The notes: generated by a model not told the origin, from the letters alone. A DNA stretch of 16,876 nt from an uncultured bacterium (GCA_937894665.1 CALAWF010000210.1:1-16876); one strand, 5' to 3'; shown: positions 6,110 through 13,344, counted from the first letter of the stretch. A program made the numbers and translations.

Positions 6110-6709
6110 TTAATTGTCCAATGATGAATTACTTAGCGGTTGTGTTAGCATAATTCCCTCTCCGCCAACAACATCAGCTCTTTGACCATCAATATATAAA
6201 TATACAGGCAAGTTTGAATTTAATCTTGCTGTTTTAATCAATTGATATAATCTTTTGTAAAGGCTGTCTGTTCCGCCACCGTTTACAAATGCAGAGTTCA
6301 AGTTGATAACAACTTTATCCTTTTGCTCTGTAATATTTATAACCTCTGAACCAGATGGAACTTCGGTATAAACTCCACGTAATCTTTCTTCTTGTTTTGG
6401 ACCTTGAATAAGAGCATTTGTAGCAAATCTTATTTTGCTGCCATCAATGTCTTTGTTATAAACACGTTTTACTGCTTTGTAAACTTCTTCGTTATGTTCA
6501 TTTTTTCCGATGAAATATACATTAACATATTCTTTTGCTTTTGTTTCAGGTTGTTGAGCTTCTTCTTCCTCAATTGAGCGTTCTGAAACTTGAATATCGT
6601 CCGGTTGAACATCAGGTTTTGGCATAAGCACATTGAAAGCAATAAGTCCAACAACTATGCACATACAAAAACCGATAAATACTAATAATACTTTTTGATT
6701 CTTATTCAT
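6110..6709 (-). CDS. Membrane-anchored GerMN-domain protein
   Basis: A 199-residue protein with an N-terminal membrane anchor (about residues 7-28, signal-anchor type with no lipobox) and an acidic, Glu/Gln-rich linker. A GerMN domain follows from about residue 60 to 175: VNVYFIGKNEH...VKRVYN near its start, ALIQGPKQEE, then SGSEVINITEQKDKVVINLNSAFVNGG and LIKTARLNSNLPVYLYIDGQ. GerMN domains occur in spore-germination proteins and also in non-sporulating lineages including cyanobacteria, in envelope proteins of unclear function. The active part is predicted to be outside the cytoplasm. It follows the DUF2993 gene by 9 bp with an AAGGA ribosome site overlapping that gene's stop codon, so the two are probably translated from one mRNA. 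Confidence 0.75.
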   Translation of the reverse strand: MNKNQKVLLVFIGFCMCIVVGLIAFNVLMPKPDVQPDDIQVSERSIEEEEAQQPETKAKEYVNVYFIGKNEHNEEVYKAVKRVYNKDIDGSKIRFATNALIQGPKQEERLRGVYTEVPSGSEVINITEQKDKVVINLNSAFVNGGGTDSLYKRLYQLIKTARLNSNLPVYLYIDGQRADVVGGEGIMLTQPLSNSSLDN

Positions 6710-6718
6710 ATAAATTCC

Positions 6719-7567
6719 TTAGTCCTTTGGTATAACAACAACTCCGCTTGTTACAATTTGGTTGTTTTTAATATCAACACTATCTACAGAAACTTTTGCA
6801 TCTTTATTATCCAAAATCTGTACTGAAAAATCAAGTGGATTTAGATAATTCAAGATAAAATCAAGTTTTTGCAAATCCATATTCAATCCTTTTGTAATAA
6901 GTCTTGTATTTGCAAATTGAATTTTACCTTTTTTAGCTGCGAAATTTGATTCAACAGTAATTTTTTGTTCCTGTCTGACAAATGGTATTGAAATTCCGAT
7001 TACATAGTAGAATTTTCCATTTCTGATTGCAACTTTTGTTGATGAAATTTTAACTCCAAAACCGTAAGCTTGACCAACTTTATTCAAATCATCAATAACT
7101 TTTTGATATTTTTCAGTTTGCATTGTTTTGTTGATGTCTTCCGGTGAAAGTGTGATGTTAAATAACATTGGAAAATCTTCCATAAATATAACATCGCCGT
7201 CAGTTTGTTTAATATAGTTAAAATCACATAGCGTTTTCATATCTAAAGAAGTTAGATAAATATCGTTAACTTTTACATTTTTACCTTTAAGAGTTAAAGA
7301 TTTAAAAATACCGTTTTTCAAATCCTTTGAACTATAAGAATCTAAGTTAACTTTAACTTCTTCACCTGTTAAAGTTTTAGAGATTGCCTTTTTTAATACG
7401 GATTGAGTAATTTTTTCTGATACAAAATTTACGCCTGTAACAGCACCGGTTACAGTTCTCAATTTTGAATTCATGTTATATGGAGCAACGCATTGGTAGC
7501 TGCATTCAGCCATTGCCGATGTGTTTGCTAATAATAAAACGCCTAACAATAATATAATCTTTTTCAT
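6719..7567 (-). CDS. Secreted DUF2993 (LmeA-like phospholipid-binding) protein
   Basis: A 282-residue protein with a clear Sec signal peptide (MKKIILLLGVLLLANTSAMA, cleavage after residue 20). The mature part matches the DUF2993/LmeA pattern: a region of basic and polar residues, then GIFKSLTLKGKNVKVNDIYLTSLDMKTL, then alternating strands. DUF2993 proteins are common in cyanobacteria and actinobacteria and include LmeA of mycobacteria, a periplasmic phospholipid-binding protein. Cysteines 22 and 26 sit just after the cleavage site, but not in a lipobox. It overlaps the truB stop by 4 bases (ATGA), which indicates translational coupling. A role in lipid handling at the envelope is inferred from the family only. 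Confidence 0.72.
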   Translation of the reverse strand: MKKIILLLGVLLLANTSAMAECSYQCVAPYNMNSKLRTVTGAVTGVNFVSEKITQSVLKKAISKTLTGEEVKVNLDSYSSKDLKNGIFKSLTLKGKNVKVNDIYLTSLDMKTLCDFNYIKQTDGDVIFMEDFPMLFNITLSPEDINKTMQTEKYQKVIDDLNKVGQAYGFGVKISSTKVAIRNGKFYYVIGISIPFVRQEQKITVESNFAAKKGKIQFANTRLITKGLNMDLQKLDFILNYLNPLDFSVQILDNKDAKVSVDSVDIKNNQIVTSGVVVIPKD

Positions 7568-8451
7568 AACACCTCAAATACTTTTTTAACCAAAATTTGA
7601 TTGTCTTTTACCATTCCTATAGCATGTATTCTACCACCATAAACCAAAATTACAATATCCGAATTTTTAAAGCCCTTATTGTATATTGGCATACCGTGGT
7701 TAACTCTTTCTTTTTCAATATCATTGAGTTTGACTTGTGGAAGAGGGAGAACATCCAACGGATTTATCATTTTATTTTCAACATCGGGCAACTCTTTAAA
7801 ATCCTCTAGCGGAGTTGAATTTTCTTTGTTAAACACCCCTGCTTTTGTTCTTTCTAAAGCCGTTAAATATCCTCCACAATTTAACTTTTGCCCTATATCA
7901 TAAGCAATTGAGCGGATATAGGTTCCTTTTGAGCATCCGACAAGAATTTTTGCCTCTTGTTTTTCTTCCTCAAAACTAATAAGTTCTAATTTTGAAATAA
8001 ACACTTTGCGAGGTTTAATCTCAACTTCTTCGCCTTTTCTTGCATATTCATAGAGTTTTTTGCCATTTACTTTTATTGCGGAATAAATGGGTGGAAGTTG
8101 TTCAATTTCGCCCCTAAAATCATCCAGAACAGACAACAAGTCATCTTGAGTTATTTTTTTATCATAGTTTTTAACTACCGTTCCATCCAAATCGTAAGTA
8201 TCAGTGTCTTTTCCAAACTGAACAGTTGCCAAGTACTCTTTGTCATCTTCTAAATATTCAATAAGTCGAGTAGATTTTCCTATACAAATAGGTAAAACAC
8301 CAACTGCAAAAGGATCAAGAGTTCCGGTATGACCAATCTGTTTGATTTTTGTAACACGACGGAGTTTTGCAACAACATCAAATGACGTCATTCCTTTCGG
8401 TTTATAGATATTCAAAAATCCAAACAATTGCGGTTGTTTTTCATCTTCCAT
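7564..8451 (-). CDS. truB: tRNA pseudouridine(55) synthase
   Basis: Makes pseudouridine at position 55 in the T-loop of tRNAs. The TruB family signature is complete: NIYKPKGMTSFDVV, then GHTGTLDPFAVGVLP with the catalytic Asp46, and YLATVQFGKDTDTYD. The C-terminal part contains KGTYIRSIAYDIGQKL (the conserved RNA-binding 'YIRSLa.DlG' segment) and a short PUA-like end (NHGMPIY...VLVYGGRIHAIG-type). The length (295 residues) is normal. It lies 33 bp after rbfA, as in the standard rbfA-truB order, and overlaps the next gene by 4 bases. An AAGGA ribosome site precedes the ATG. Confidence 0.96.
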   Translation of the reverse strand: MEDEKQPQLFGFLNIYKPKGMTSFDVVAKLRRVTKIKQIGHTGTLDPFAVGVLPICIGKSTRLIEYLEDDKEYLATVQFGKDTDTYDLDGTVVKNYDKKITQDDLLSVLDDFRGEIEQLPPIYSAIKVNGKKLYEYARKGEEVEIKPRKVFISKLELISFEEEKQEAKILVGCSKGTYIRSIAYDIGQKLNCGGYLTALERTKAGVFNKENSTPLEDFKELPDVENKMINPLDVLPLPQVKLNDIEKERVNHGMPIYNKGFKNSDIVILVYGGRIHAIGMVKDNQILVKKVFEVL

Positions 8452-8484
8452 TGGTGCTATCCTTGTGAATTTTTTGTTTAGAAC

Positions 8485-8832
8485 TTACTTGATTTCTCCA
8501 CGAGAAATTTTGTTGATTAAATCAACAACACGAGAAGATTCTTCAAGCCCGTTTGTATAAACAAATCTCAATTCCGGAGTTAATCTCAATCTCAAAACTT
8601 TTCCAACATTGTATCTGATTTTTGGAGTGCTTTTTTCAATAACAGCTTTTGTTTTTTCAATTTGTTCTTCTGAACCTAAAACGCTATATATAACTTTTGC
8701 AAAAGAATTGTCGTGCGAAACTTCAACATCAACAATTGAAACAACACCTTCAAGACCTCTGATTTCTTTTCTCAAGATTTCAGAAATATCACGCATCAAT
8801 TCTTTTCTAACTCTTTCGTTTCGTAATGTCAT
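8485..8832 (-). CDS. rbfA: Ribosome-binding factor A
   Basis: A 30S ribosome maturation factor that binds near helix 1/44 of 16S rRNA. The 115 residues fit the single KH-like domain of the family: RVRKELMRDISEILRKEIR, GVVSIVDVEVSHDNSFAKVIYSVLG and VGKVLRLRLTPELRFVYTNGLEESSRV are all typical. A perfect AAGGAG ribosome site is present. It is the first gene of the rbfA-truB group. A TATAAT lies 23-28 bases upstream, so the gene can plausibly be transcribed independently of infB, from which it has been separated by an inserted segment. Confidence 0.95.
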   Translation of the reverse strand: MTLRNERVRKELMRDISEILRKEIRGLEGVVSIVDVEVSHDNSFAKVIYSVLGSEEQIEKTKAVIEKSTPKIRYNVGKVLRLRLTPELRFVYTNGLEESSRVVDLINKISRGEIK

Positions 8833-8854
8833 AATAATCTCCTTGTTACAAGAG

Positions 8855-8860
8855 ATTATA
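8855..8860 (-). promoter_or_regulatory. Possible -10 box for the rbfA operon
   Basis: TATAAT on the minus strand, 22 bases before the rbfA ATG. The hexamer 17 bases further upstream (TCGTTA) is a poor -35, so this is only a candidate. It would give the rbfA-truB group its own promoter after its separation from infB. Confidence 0.3.
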
Positions 8861-8876
8861 ACATAAAATAAATATT

Positions 8877-9101
8877 TTAACGACCTAGGCGGATTTCGTC
8901 AAAATCAATATAAATTCTGTATCCAAGAATTTTACAGATAAGTTTCATCTCAGAATACCTTAATGATTCACTCGCAAGTTTATGAGATAACAAACTCTGA
9001 GAATAATTTTTCCCACTCAATTCCGTCATTTGTTTTGCAAGCTCTGTGAGTGTCATACTTTTTGACGTAAGCATAATTTTGACTTCTTCACGTACATTCA
9101 T
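8877..9101 (-). CDS. Small helix-turn-helix protein, divergent from second prepilin
   Basis: A 74-residue HTH-type protein and paralogue of the one at 936-1163. The central segment TLTELAKQMTELSGKNYSQSLLSHKLASESLRYSEMKLICKILGY has the shape of a Cro/C1-like or DUF6471-like DNA-binding domain and aligns without gaps to the other copy, including the shared LGY and SE positions. I chose the ATG at 9101 rather than the one at 9140. It gives the same length as the paralogue, and the longer version would run through the promoter region of the divergent prepilin. A TATAAT ends 7 bases before this ATG, which suggests a leaderless mRNA. It precedes rbfA by 44 bp in the same direction. Regulation of the prepilin is inferred. 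Confidence 0.65.
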   Translation of the reverse strand: MNVREEVKIMLTSKSMTLTELAKQMTELSGKNYSQSLLSHKLASESLRYSEMKLICKILGYRIYIDFDEIRLGR

Positions 9102-9107
9102 ACTGAA

Positions 9108-9136
9108 ATTATACAATTGTATTGACTTGTTATGAA
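9108..9136 (-). promoter_or_regulatory. Candidate promoter of the second HTH gene (leaderless)
   Basis: On the minus strand: TTCATA (9136-9131), 17-base spacer, TATAAT (9113-9108). The predicted start of transcription falls at or next to the ATG at 9101, and no ribosome site is visible. Confidence 0.45.
9111..9122. promoter_or_regulatory. 12-bp perfect palindrome between HTH and prepilin (putative operator)
   Basis: ATACAATTGTAT is a perfect palindrome. It overlaps the -10 of the HTH gene and touches the -35 of the prepilin promoter. The longer string TTATACAATTGTA resembles TTATACAACTATA at 873-885 in the other HTH/prepilin intergenic region, so both may be sites for related HTH proteins. 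Confidence 0.5.
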
Positions 9137-9150
9137 ACATATTGTATTAT
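9122..9150 (+). promoter_or_regulatory. Promoter of the second prepilin
   Basis: TTGACT (9122-9127), 17-base spacer, TATTAT (9145-9150). The leader would be about 55 nt, with a clear AAGGGAG ribosome site before the ATG at 9212. Confidence 0.7.
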
Positions 9151-9151
9151 C

Positions 9152-9166
9152 ATGAATAATATTCAT
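9152..9166. promoter_or_regulatory. Inverted repeat at the predicted prepilin transcription start
   Basis: Arms ATGAATA (9152-9158) and TATTCAT (9160-9166) flank one central base. It covers the predicted start of transcription, a typical repressor position. It is AT-rich, so chance is possible. Confidence 0.35.
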
Positions 9167-9211
9167 AAGTGTTAAATTTATTCATTATTTATTTACAAGA
9201 AGGGAGTTGAA

Positions 9212-9886
9212 ATGAAAAAAGGATTTACACTGGCAGAAGTTTTAGTAACTCTCGGAATAATTGGTGTAGTCGCAGCAATCACAATTCCTTTATTAATAAC
9301 AAATATAAAAAAGCGAGAAATTGAAACACGTTTAAAAAGCACATATTCAATTCTATCAAATGCAGTAAGAATGTCTGAAGCAGATAATGATTCTGTTGAA
9401 GGTTGGGATTTCTCTCTTGATACATTACAATTTATGCAACTTTATTTACTTCCATATTTAAAAGCCTCGTATAAAGACAAAAACACAACTTTTAGATACC
9501 CAACATTTGAGATATTTCTTTTGAATGGAACAAAAATAGTTTTCAGAGTATGGAATGAATGGGGCGGGGACTATGAAAATAAATATCCGTTTGTATCCAT
9601 GCAAGTTGATATTAATGGAAATAAACGCCCTAACAAACAAGGAGTGGATATTTTTTATTTTTATTTATTTCCGTATGCAAGGAACTTGTATAACAATGGA
9701 ACCGGAAATCAAGCATATAATGTTCCCAGCGGAGGGCTATATTATGACGGATACGGTGCAAGTAAAGATAAATTGATAAATAATTATTGGCGAGGTTGCA
9801 AAAATGGTGTTGACGCTGGATATTGCACAGGATTAATTGTCCGAAATGGATGGAAAATTCCACCAGATTATCCTATCAAACTTTAG
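9212..9886 (+). CDS. Type IV prepilin-like protein
   Basis: A 224-residue pilin/pseudopilin-like protein. The leader MKKG is followed by FTLAEVLVTLGIIGVVAAITIP. The predicted prepilin peptidase cut is after Gly4, with the conserved Glu at mature position 5 and a hydrophobic helix to about residue 30. After the helical stalk comes a globular domain with the DINGNKRPN motif (133-141) and a C-terminal pair of cysteines (196 and 205) that could form a disulfide-bounded loop. The protein should be inserted in the inner membrane and may assemble into a pilus or secretion pseudopilus. No assembly ATPase, platform protein or peptidase gene is in the window. It has its own near-consensus promoter and is divergent from a small HTH gene. 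A REP-like hairpin follows 60 bp after the stop and probably ends the transcript. Confidence 0.85.
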   Translation: MKKGFTLAEVLVTLGIIGVVAAITIPLLITNIKKREIETRLKSTYSILSNAVRMSEADNDSVEGWDFSLDTLQFMQLYLLPYLKASYKDKNTTFRYPTFEIFLLNGTKIVFRVWNEWGGDYENKYPFVSMQVDINGNKRPNKQGVDIFYFYLFPYARNLYNNGTGNQAYNVPSGGLYYDGYGASKDKLINNYWRGCKNGVDAGYCTGLIVRNGWKIPPDYPIKL

Positions 9887-9946
9887 TTTATTGTGGTTTA
9901 TAATTTCGGAATGGCAGGACAGATATAATCATATACAACAATATTA

Positions 9947-9970
9947 AGGTCGGCTTGGTAAAGCCGACCT
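9947..9970. repeat. REP-like palindrome, copy 2, adjacent to RAYT
   Basis: Perfect 10-bp arms AGGTCGGCTT (9947-9956) and AAGCCGACCT (9961-9970) flank GGTA. On the plus strand it is followed by ACATTTTT, so it can serve as a terminator for the prepilin. Its position next to a REP-associated transposase gene is the classic RAYT/REP arrangement. A stretch of 25 bases (9949-9973) is identical, in inverted orientation, to 10214-10238 inside that transposase. Confidence 0.85.
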
Positions 9971-9986
9971 ACATTTTTATATTACT

Positions 9987-10489
9987 TTATTCAAAATTCA
10001 ATTCCATAATTTTATACTTGTCATCCCAATTGCACCAATCTTCATCATACATTCCGTTTTTAACAAAATCACAAAACGAAGAATAAGACCAATCTTTACT
10101 AGCTTTTACCAAATTATGCTTTACAGGATTGTAGTGAATATAATCTAAATGTCTATTCAAGTCTGTTTCATTTCTAATTGTATGTTCCCAAAATCTATCT
10201 TGCCATAACTTATTGTAGGTCGGCTTTACCAAGCCGACATTTTTTGTAAACGAATATTTGAATGATTTAACAATTTTTGAATAATCATCTACATTCTTAG
10301 GTTTAATTATGCAATGGATATGTGTTGGAAGAACTACATAAGCAACAAGTCTATAACGATAAATTCGCAATGTTTTATATATGAATTTTTCACTATTTCA
10401 ATATTATCAATTAATATTGGACATCTATTTTGAGTAACAACTGTTATAAAGACCAAACCATTATCTAAAAATACACGTCTATAATTCAT
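9987..10489 (-). pseudogene. REP-associated tyrosine transposase (RAYT), frameshifted
   Basis: A Y1-family single-strand transposase of the RAYT group, thought to move REP palindromes. The N-terminal part (MNYRRVFLDNGLVFITVVTQNR, from ATG at 10489) is in one frame. The rest, YRLVAYVVLPTHIHCIIKP with the metal-binding HxH pair, WQDRFWEHTIRNETD, and DYIHYNPVKHNLV with the probable catalytic Tyr, is in another frame to the stop at 9987. The two frames are offset as if one base were missing, and the break must lie between about 10371 and 10397. I saw no canonical -1 slippery heptamer there, so decay by deletion is the simplest reading. Total size is about 165 residues, usual for the family. The REP-like palindrome occurs inside the frame, encoding NVGLVKPTYN. 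A TATAAT lies 6 bases before the ATG. Confidence 0.82.
10217..10240. repeat. REP-like palindrome, copy 3, inside the RAYT coding region
   Basis: AGGTCGGCTT (10217-10226), TACC, AAGCCGACAT (10231-10240); one arm position is mismatched. Read on the coding strand it is the same sequence as copy 2 and stays in frame, adding NVGLVKPTYN between the KSFKYSF helix and the conserved WQDRFWEH segment. Confidence 0.85.
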
Positions 10490-10574
10490 ATAGCAATTAT
10501 ACTACAACAAATTCTTAGAATTATGTAATGTGAACTAGTGAGCCCACCCTACTTTTTCACAAATATTGTATTTA

Positions 10575-13100
10575 TTACAAACTTTTTCTTTCAACTTCTT
10601 CTTTTGTTGAAACTTCAATAATATCGCCAACTTGGATGTCATTGAATTTGCTGAATGAAATACCGCATTCAAAACCTTGTGCAACTTCTTTAACATCGTC
10701 TTTGAAACGTTTCAACTGGTCAATTGCACCTCTAAAGATTTCTTCACCGTTTCTATAAAGAACAGCATCTTTAGAACGAACAATCTTACCTTCTGTAACG
10801 TAACATCCGGCAATTTTATTTGTCTTACCGATTGTGAATACTTGACGAACTTCCGCTTTACCAAGTTCAACTTCTTTAATTTCAGGTTCAAGAAGTGATA
10901 ACAATGTTTTTTCTACATCTTCTAACAATTGATAAATGATGTCATATTTCTTGATTGTTACGCCTTCTCTTTCAGCTGAAGCTAAAGCATTACCGTCCTC
11001 TTTTACTGTAAATCCTAAAATCAAGGCATTTGAAGCTGCTGCAAGCATAACATCGGCTTCTGAAATATCACCAACACCAACGTGAATAATTTTTGTTGTA
11101 ATTTCTTTAGATTCAACTTGTGCAATTGCTTGAGCAACAGCTTCTGCTGAACCATGAGTATTAGCTTTGATAATCAAATTCAATTGAGGAATATCATCAT
11201 CCCCAACAGATTCACGTCTGATGTGAGCAGGAAGCATAGCTTCTAATCTCTTATCACGTTCTTTTTCTTTTCTTTCCGCAACAATTGCCTTCATTTCTTT
11301 TTCGTTTTTAACAACTTCGAAATGATCACCGGCTTGAGGAACTTCTGACAAGCCTAGAACCTCAACCGGAGTAGAAGGTTCAGCCTTTTGAATTCTTTCA
11401 CCGCTATCTGATAACAATGCTCTAACTCTACCGCAAGCAGTACCTACAACGATGCAATTTCCGGCTCTCAAAGTACCATTTTGAACCAAAAGTGTTGCAA
11501 CAGGACCTTTACCTTTATCTAAGTTAGCTTCGATAACAACACCGGAAGCCTCTGCTTTAGGGTTGGCTTTCAAATCTTGAACATCTGCAACAAGCAAAAT
11601 ATATTCAAGTAATTCATCAATACCGGTTCCTTGAAGAGCTGAAACTTTAACTGTAATTGTATCTCCACCCCATTCTTCCGGAACAAGTCCATGTTCTGTT
11701 AACTGTTGCAATACTCTATCAGGGTTTGCACCAGGTTTATCAATCTTGTTAACTGCAACAATAATTGGAATTTCAGCAGCTTTTGCGTGGTTAATAGCTT
11801 CAATTGTTTGAGGCATAATACCATCATCTGCAGCAACTACCAAAATCGCAATATCCGTAGCTTTTGCACCTCTGGCTCTCATTTCGGTAAACGCTTCGTG
11901 TCCAGGAGTATCTAAGAATACAATTTTCTTTTCATCCTTATCTCCAAGATAAACTGTGTAAGCACCGATTGACTGAGTAATACCGCCAACTTCTGATGCA
12001 ACGATTTTGTGTTTTGAAGCACGAATACTATCTAACAATGTAGTTTTACCGTGGTCAACGTGTCCCATAATACTTATTACAGGAGCTCTGCGTTTAAGTA
12101 ATTTTTTATCAACTTCGGTTAGAGCTTTTGCCTTTTCTTCTTTTTCCATTTCTTGTTCAATATAAGCATCAATATCTTCATCAAGAACTTCTATTTCGTA
12201 TTCGGCACAAACTTTTTTGATAACATCAACATCAATAAGTTGATTAACAGTTGCCATAACGCCATTTAACATTAAAAATTTTACAATTTCGGCAGGTGTT
12301 TTTTGAATTTTATCTGATAATTCAGAAATTGTCATTGGTTGATTAACAACAATTTGTTTAACTTCTTTAACTTCCTCAACTTTTTGAATTTTCTTTTTGT
12401 GGTGTTGAGCAGCTGCTTTTTCCAGTGAAATTCTTTCTTGCTCTTCTTTTTTAGAATTGAAATCTTTTTCTTTTTTCTTTCCGTCAGATTTACGTTTTAC
12501 AGGACCTTTGTTTTCGTAAATATCTTGAGGAATAATTCTTCTTTGAAGAGGTTTTTTACCTGCAAAATCTTTATTTTCTCCACCTTGAGTATTTGGTCTT
12601 TGTGGTCTATCTCCACGAGGCGGGAACTTTCTTTCACCGTTTTGAGGTTTTTCTCCTCTGGTGAATTTTCTTTCACCTGTTCTAGCCGGTCTTTCTGGTC
12701 TTTCAACTTTTTCACCAACCGGTTTTCTTGGAGCACGTCTTACAATTTCCAAACGACTTACAGGCTTAACAACTTCAACTTTTGGTCTTTCAACCTTTTC
12801 AATTTTAGGTCTTTCGACTTTTTCAACAAGCGGTTTAGACTCGGTTTCTTTTTTAGGAGCTTTTTCGGCTGTTTGTTCAACTGTTTTAGCTTTCTTTACA
12901 ACAAACGCTTTTGGCTTAGTTGTCTTTTTAACACCGCCATCAGCAATGAAGGATTTTAATCTTTTTATTTGATCGAGAGTAACAGTACTTGAATGAGTTT
13001 TGTTCGTAACTCCTATTTGGGCGAACTTTTCAACAACTTCCTTGCTTGGAAGTCCAAGTTCTTTTGCTAATTCACTTATTCTAACTGTTTCGTAACTCAT
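10575..13100 (-). CDS. infB: Translation initiation factor IF-2
   Basis: A GTPase that brings initiator tRNA to the ribosome. It has 841 residues. An N-terminal IF2_N helical motif (1-55) is followed by a long basic linker rich in Lys, Arg, Pro and Glu with short VERPK-type repeats (about 60-245) and a second IF2_N motif (about 250-305). The GTPase domain starts near 346 with GHVDHGKT (G1), GGITQSIGAY (switch I), DTPGHEAF (G3), NKIDKPGAN (G4) and SAL (G5). Domain II and the C-terminal fMet-tRNA binding part follow. The start overlaps the ylxR stop by 20 bases. rbfA, which normally comes next, is 1.7 kb away beyond a RAYT and a prepilin/HTH pair. No strong intrinsic terminator was seen directly after the stop. 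Confidence 0.97.
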   Translation of the reverse strand: MSYETVRISELAKELGLPSKEVVEKFAQIGVTNKTHSSTVTLDQIKRLKSFIADGGVKKTTKPKAFVVKKAKTVEQTAEKAPKKETESKPLVEKVERPKIEKVERPKVEVVKPVSRLEIVRRAPRKPVGEKVERPERPARTGERKFTRGEKPQNGERKFPPRGDRPQRPNTQGGENKDFAGKKPLQRRIIPQDIYENKGPVKRKSDGKKKEKDFNSKKEEQERISLEKAAAQHHKKKIQKVEEVKEVKQIVVNQPMTISELSDKIQKTPAEIVKFLMLNGVMATVNQLIDVDVIKKVCAEYEIEVLDEDIDAYIEQEMEKEEKAKALTEVDKKLLKRRAPVISIMGHVDHGKTTLLDSIRASKHKIVASEVGGITQSIGAYTVYLGDKDEKKIVFLDTPGHEAFTEMRARGAKATDIAILVVAADDGIMPQTIEAINHAKAAEIPIIVAVNKIDKPGANPDRVLQQLTEHGLVPEEWGGDTITVKVSALQGTGIDELLEYILLVADVQDLKANPKAEASGVVIEANLDKGKGPVATLLVQNGTLRAGNCIVVGTACGRVRALLSDSGERIQKAEPSTPVEVLGLSEVPQAGDHFEVVKNEKEMKAIVAERKEKERDKRLEAMLPAHIRRESVGDDDIPQLNLIIKANTHGSAEAVAQAIAQVESKEITTKIIHVGVGDISEADVMLAAASNALILGFTVKEDGNALASAEREGVTIKKYDIIYQLLEDVEKTLLSLLEPEIKEVELGKAEVRQVFTIGKTNKIAGCYVTEGKIVRSKDAVLYRNGEEIFRGAIDQLKRFKDDVKEVAQGFECGISFSKFNDIQVGDIIEVSTKEEVERKSL

Positions 13101-13335
13101 CTAGTAATTGTCCTTTCAATTCGTTTGGTATAGGTGCTTTCAGGTGTTTTCCTATTTTGTTTTTTTTGAAAGCTGTTTCTATACAAGCCTTATTATAGCA
13201 AAGATATACTGATCTGCCAAATGTGGTAGAATTCGGGTTGATGATGACTTTTCCGTCGTCGTTTTTGGCGGTTATTTTGATTAACTCATCTCTATTTTTT
13301 ACTTGCCAACAACTAACACAACGTCTGTCAGTCAT
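13081..13335 (-). CDS. ylxR: YlxR/RnpM family RNA-binding protein
   Basis: An 84-residue protein with the YlxR (DUF448) signature RRCVSCW near the N-terminus and GRSVYLC at 40-46, followed by Cys51. Cys6, Cys9, Cys46 and Cys51 form a metal-site-like set. In Bacillus subtilis the homologue (RnpM) binds RNase P RNA and modulates its activity; this is family knowledge. It sits between prfA (9-bp gap) and infB (20-bp overlap). The ylxR-infB adjacency is one of the most conserved in bacteria, whereas nusA, the usual upstream neighbour, is replaced here by prfA. The ribosome site is AGAGGT. Confidence 0.9.
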   Translation of the reverse strand: MTDRRCVSCWQVKNRDELIKITAKNDDGKVIINPNSTTFGRSVYLCYNKACIETAFKKNKIGKHLKAPIPNELKGQLLDELRNS

Positions 13336-13344
13336 CTGTTACCT

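Noticed and set aside
9102..9140. Longer N-terminus for the second HTH protein (start at 9140)
   Set aside because: It would run across the palindrome and the divergent prepilin promoter, has no ribosome site, and adds 13 residues not matched by the paralogue.
10371..10400. Programmed -1 frameshifting to join the two RAYT frames
   Set aside because: The overlap lacks a canonical X-XXY-YYZ slippery heptamer and no strong downstream stem was seen; a one-base deletion is simpler.
10538..10556. GAGCCCACCCTAC resembling half of another common dispersed repeat
   Set aside because: Only one short arm is present with no partner copy in the window, too little to call.
12438..12972. Long plus-strand open frames opposite the infB linker
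   Set aside because: They are the complement of the low-complexity Lys/Arg/Pro/Glu linker of IF-2, giving Phe/Ser-rich products; no ribosome site or domain is visible.
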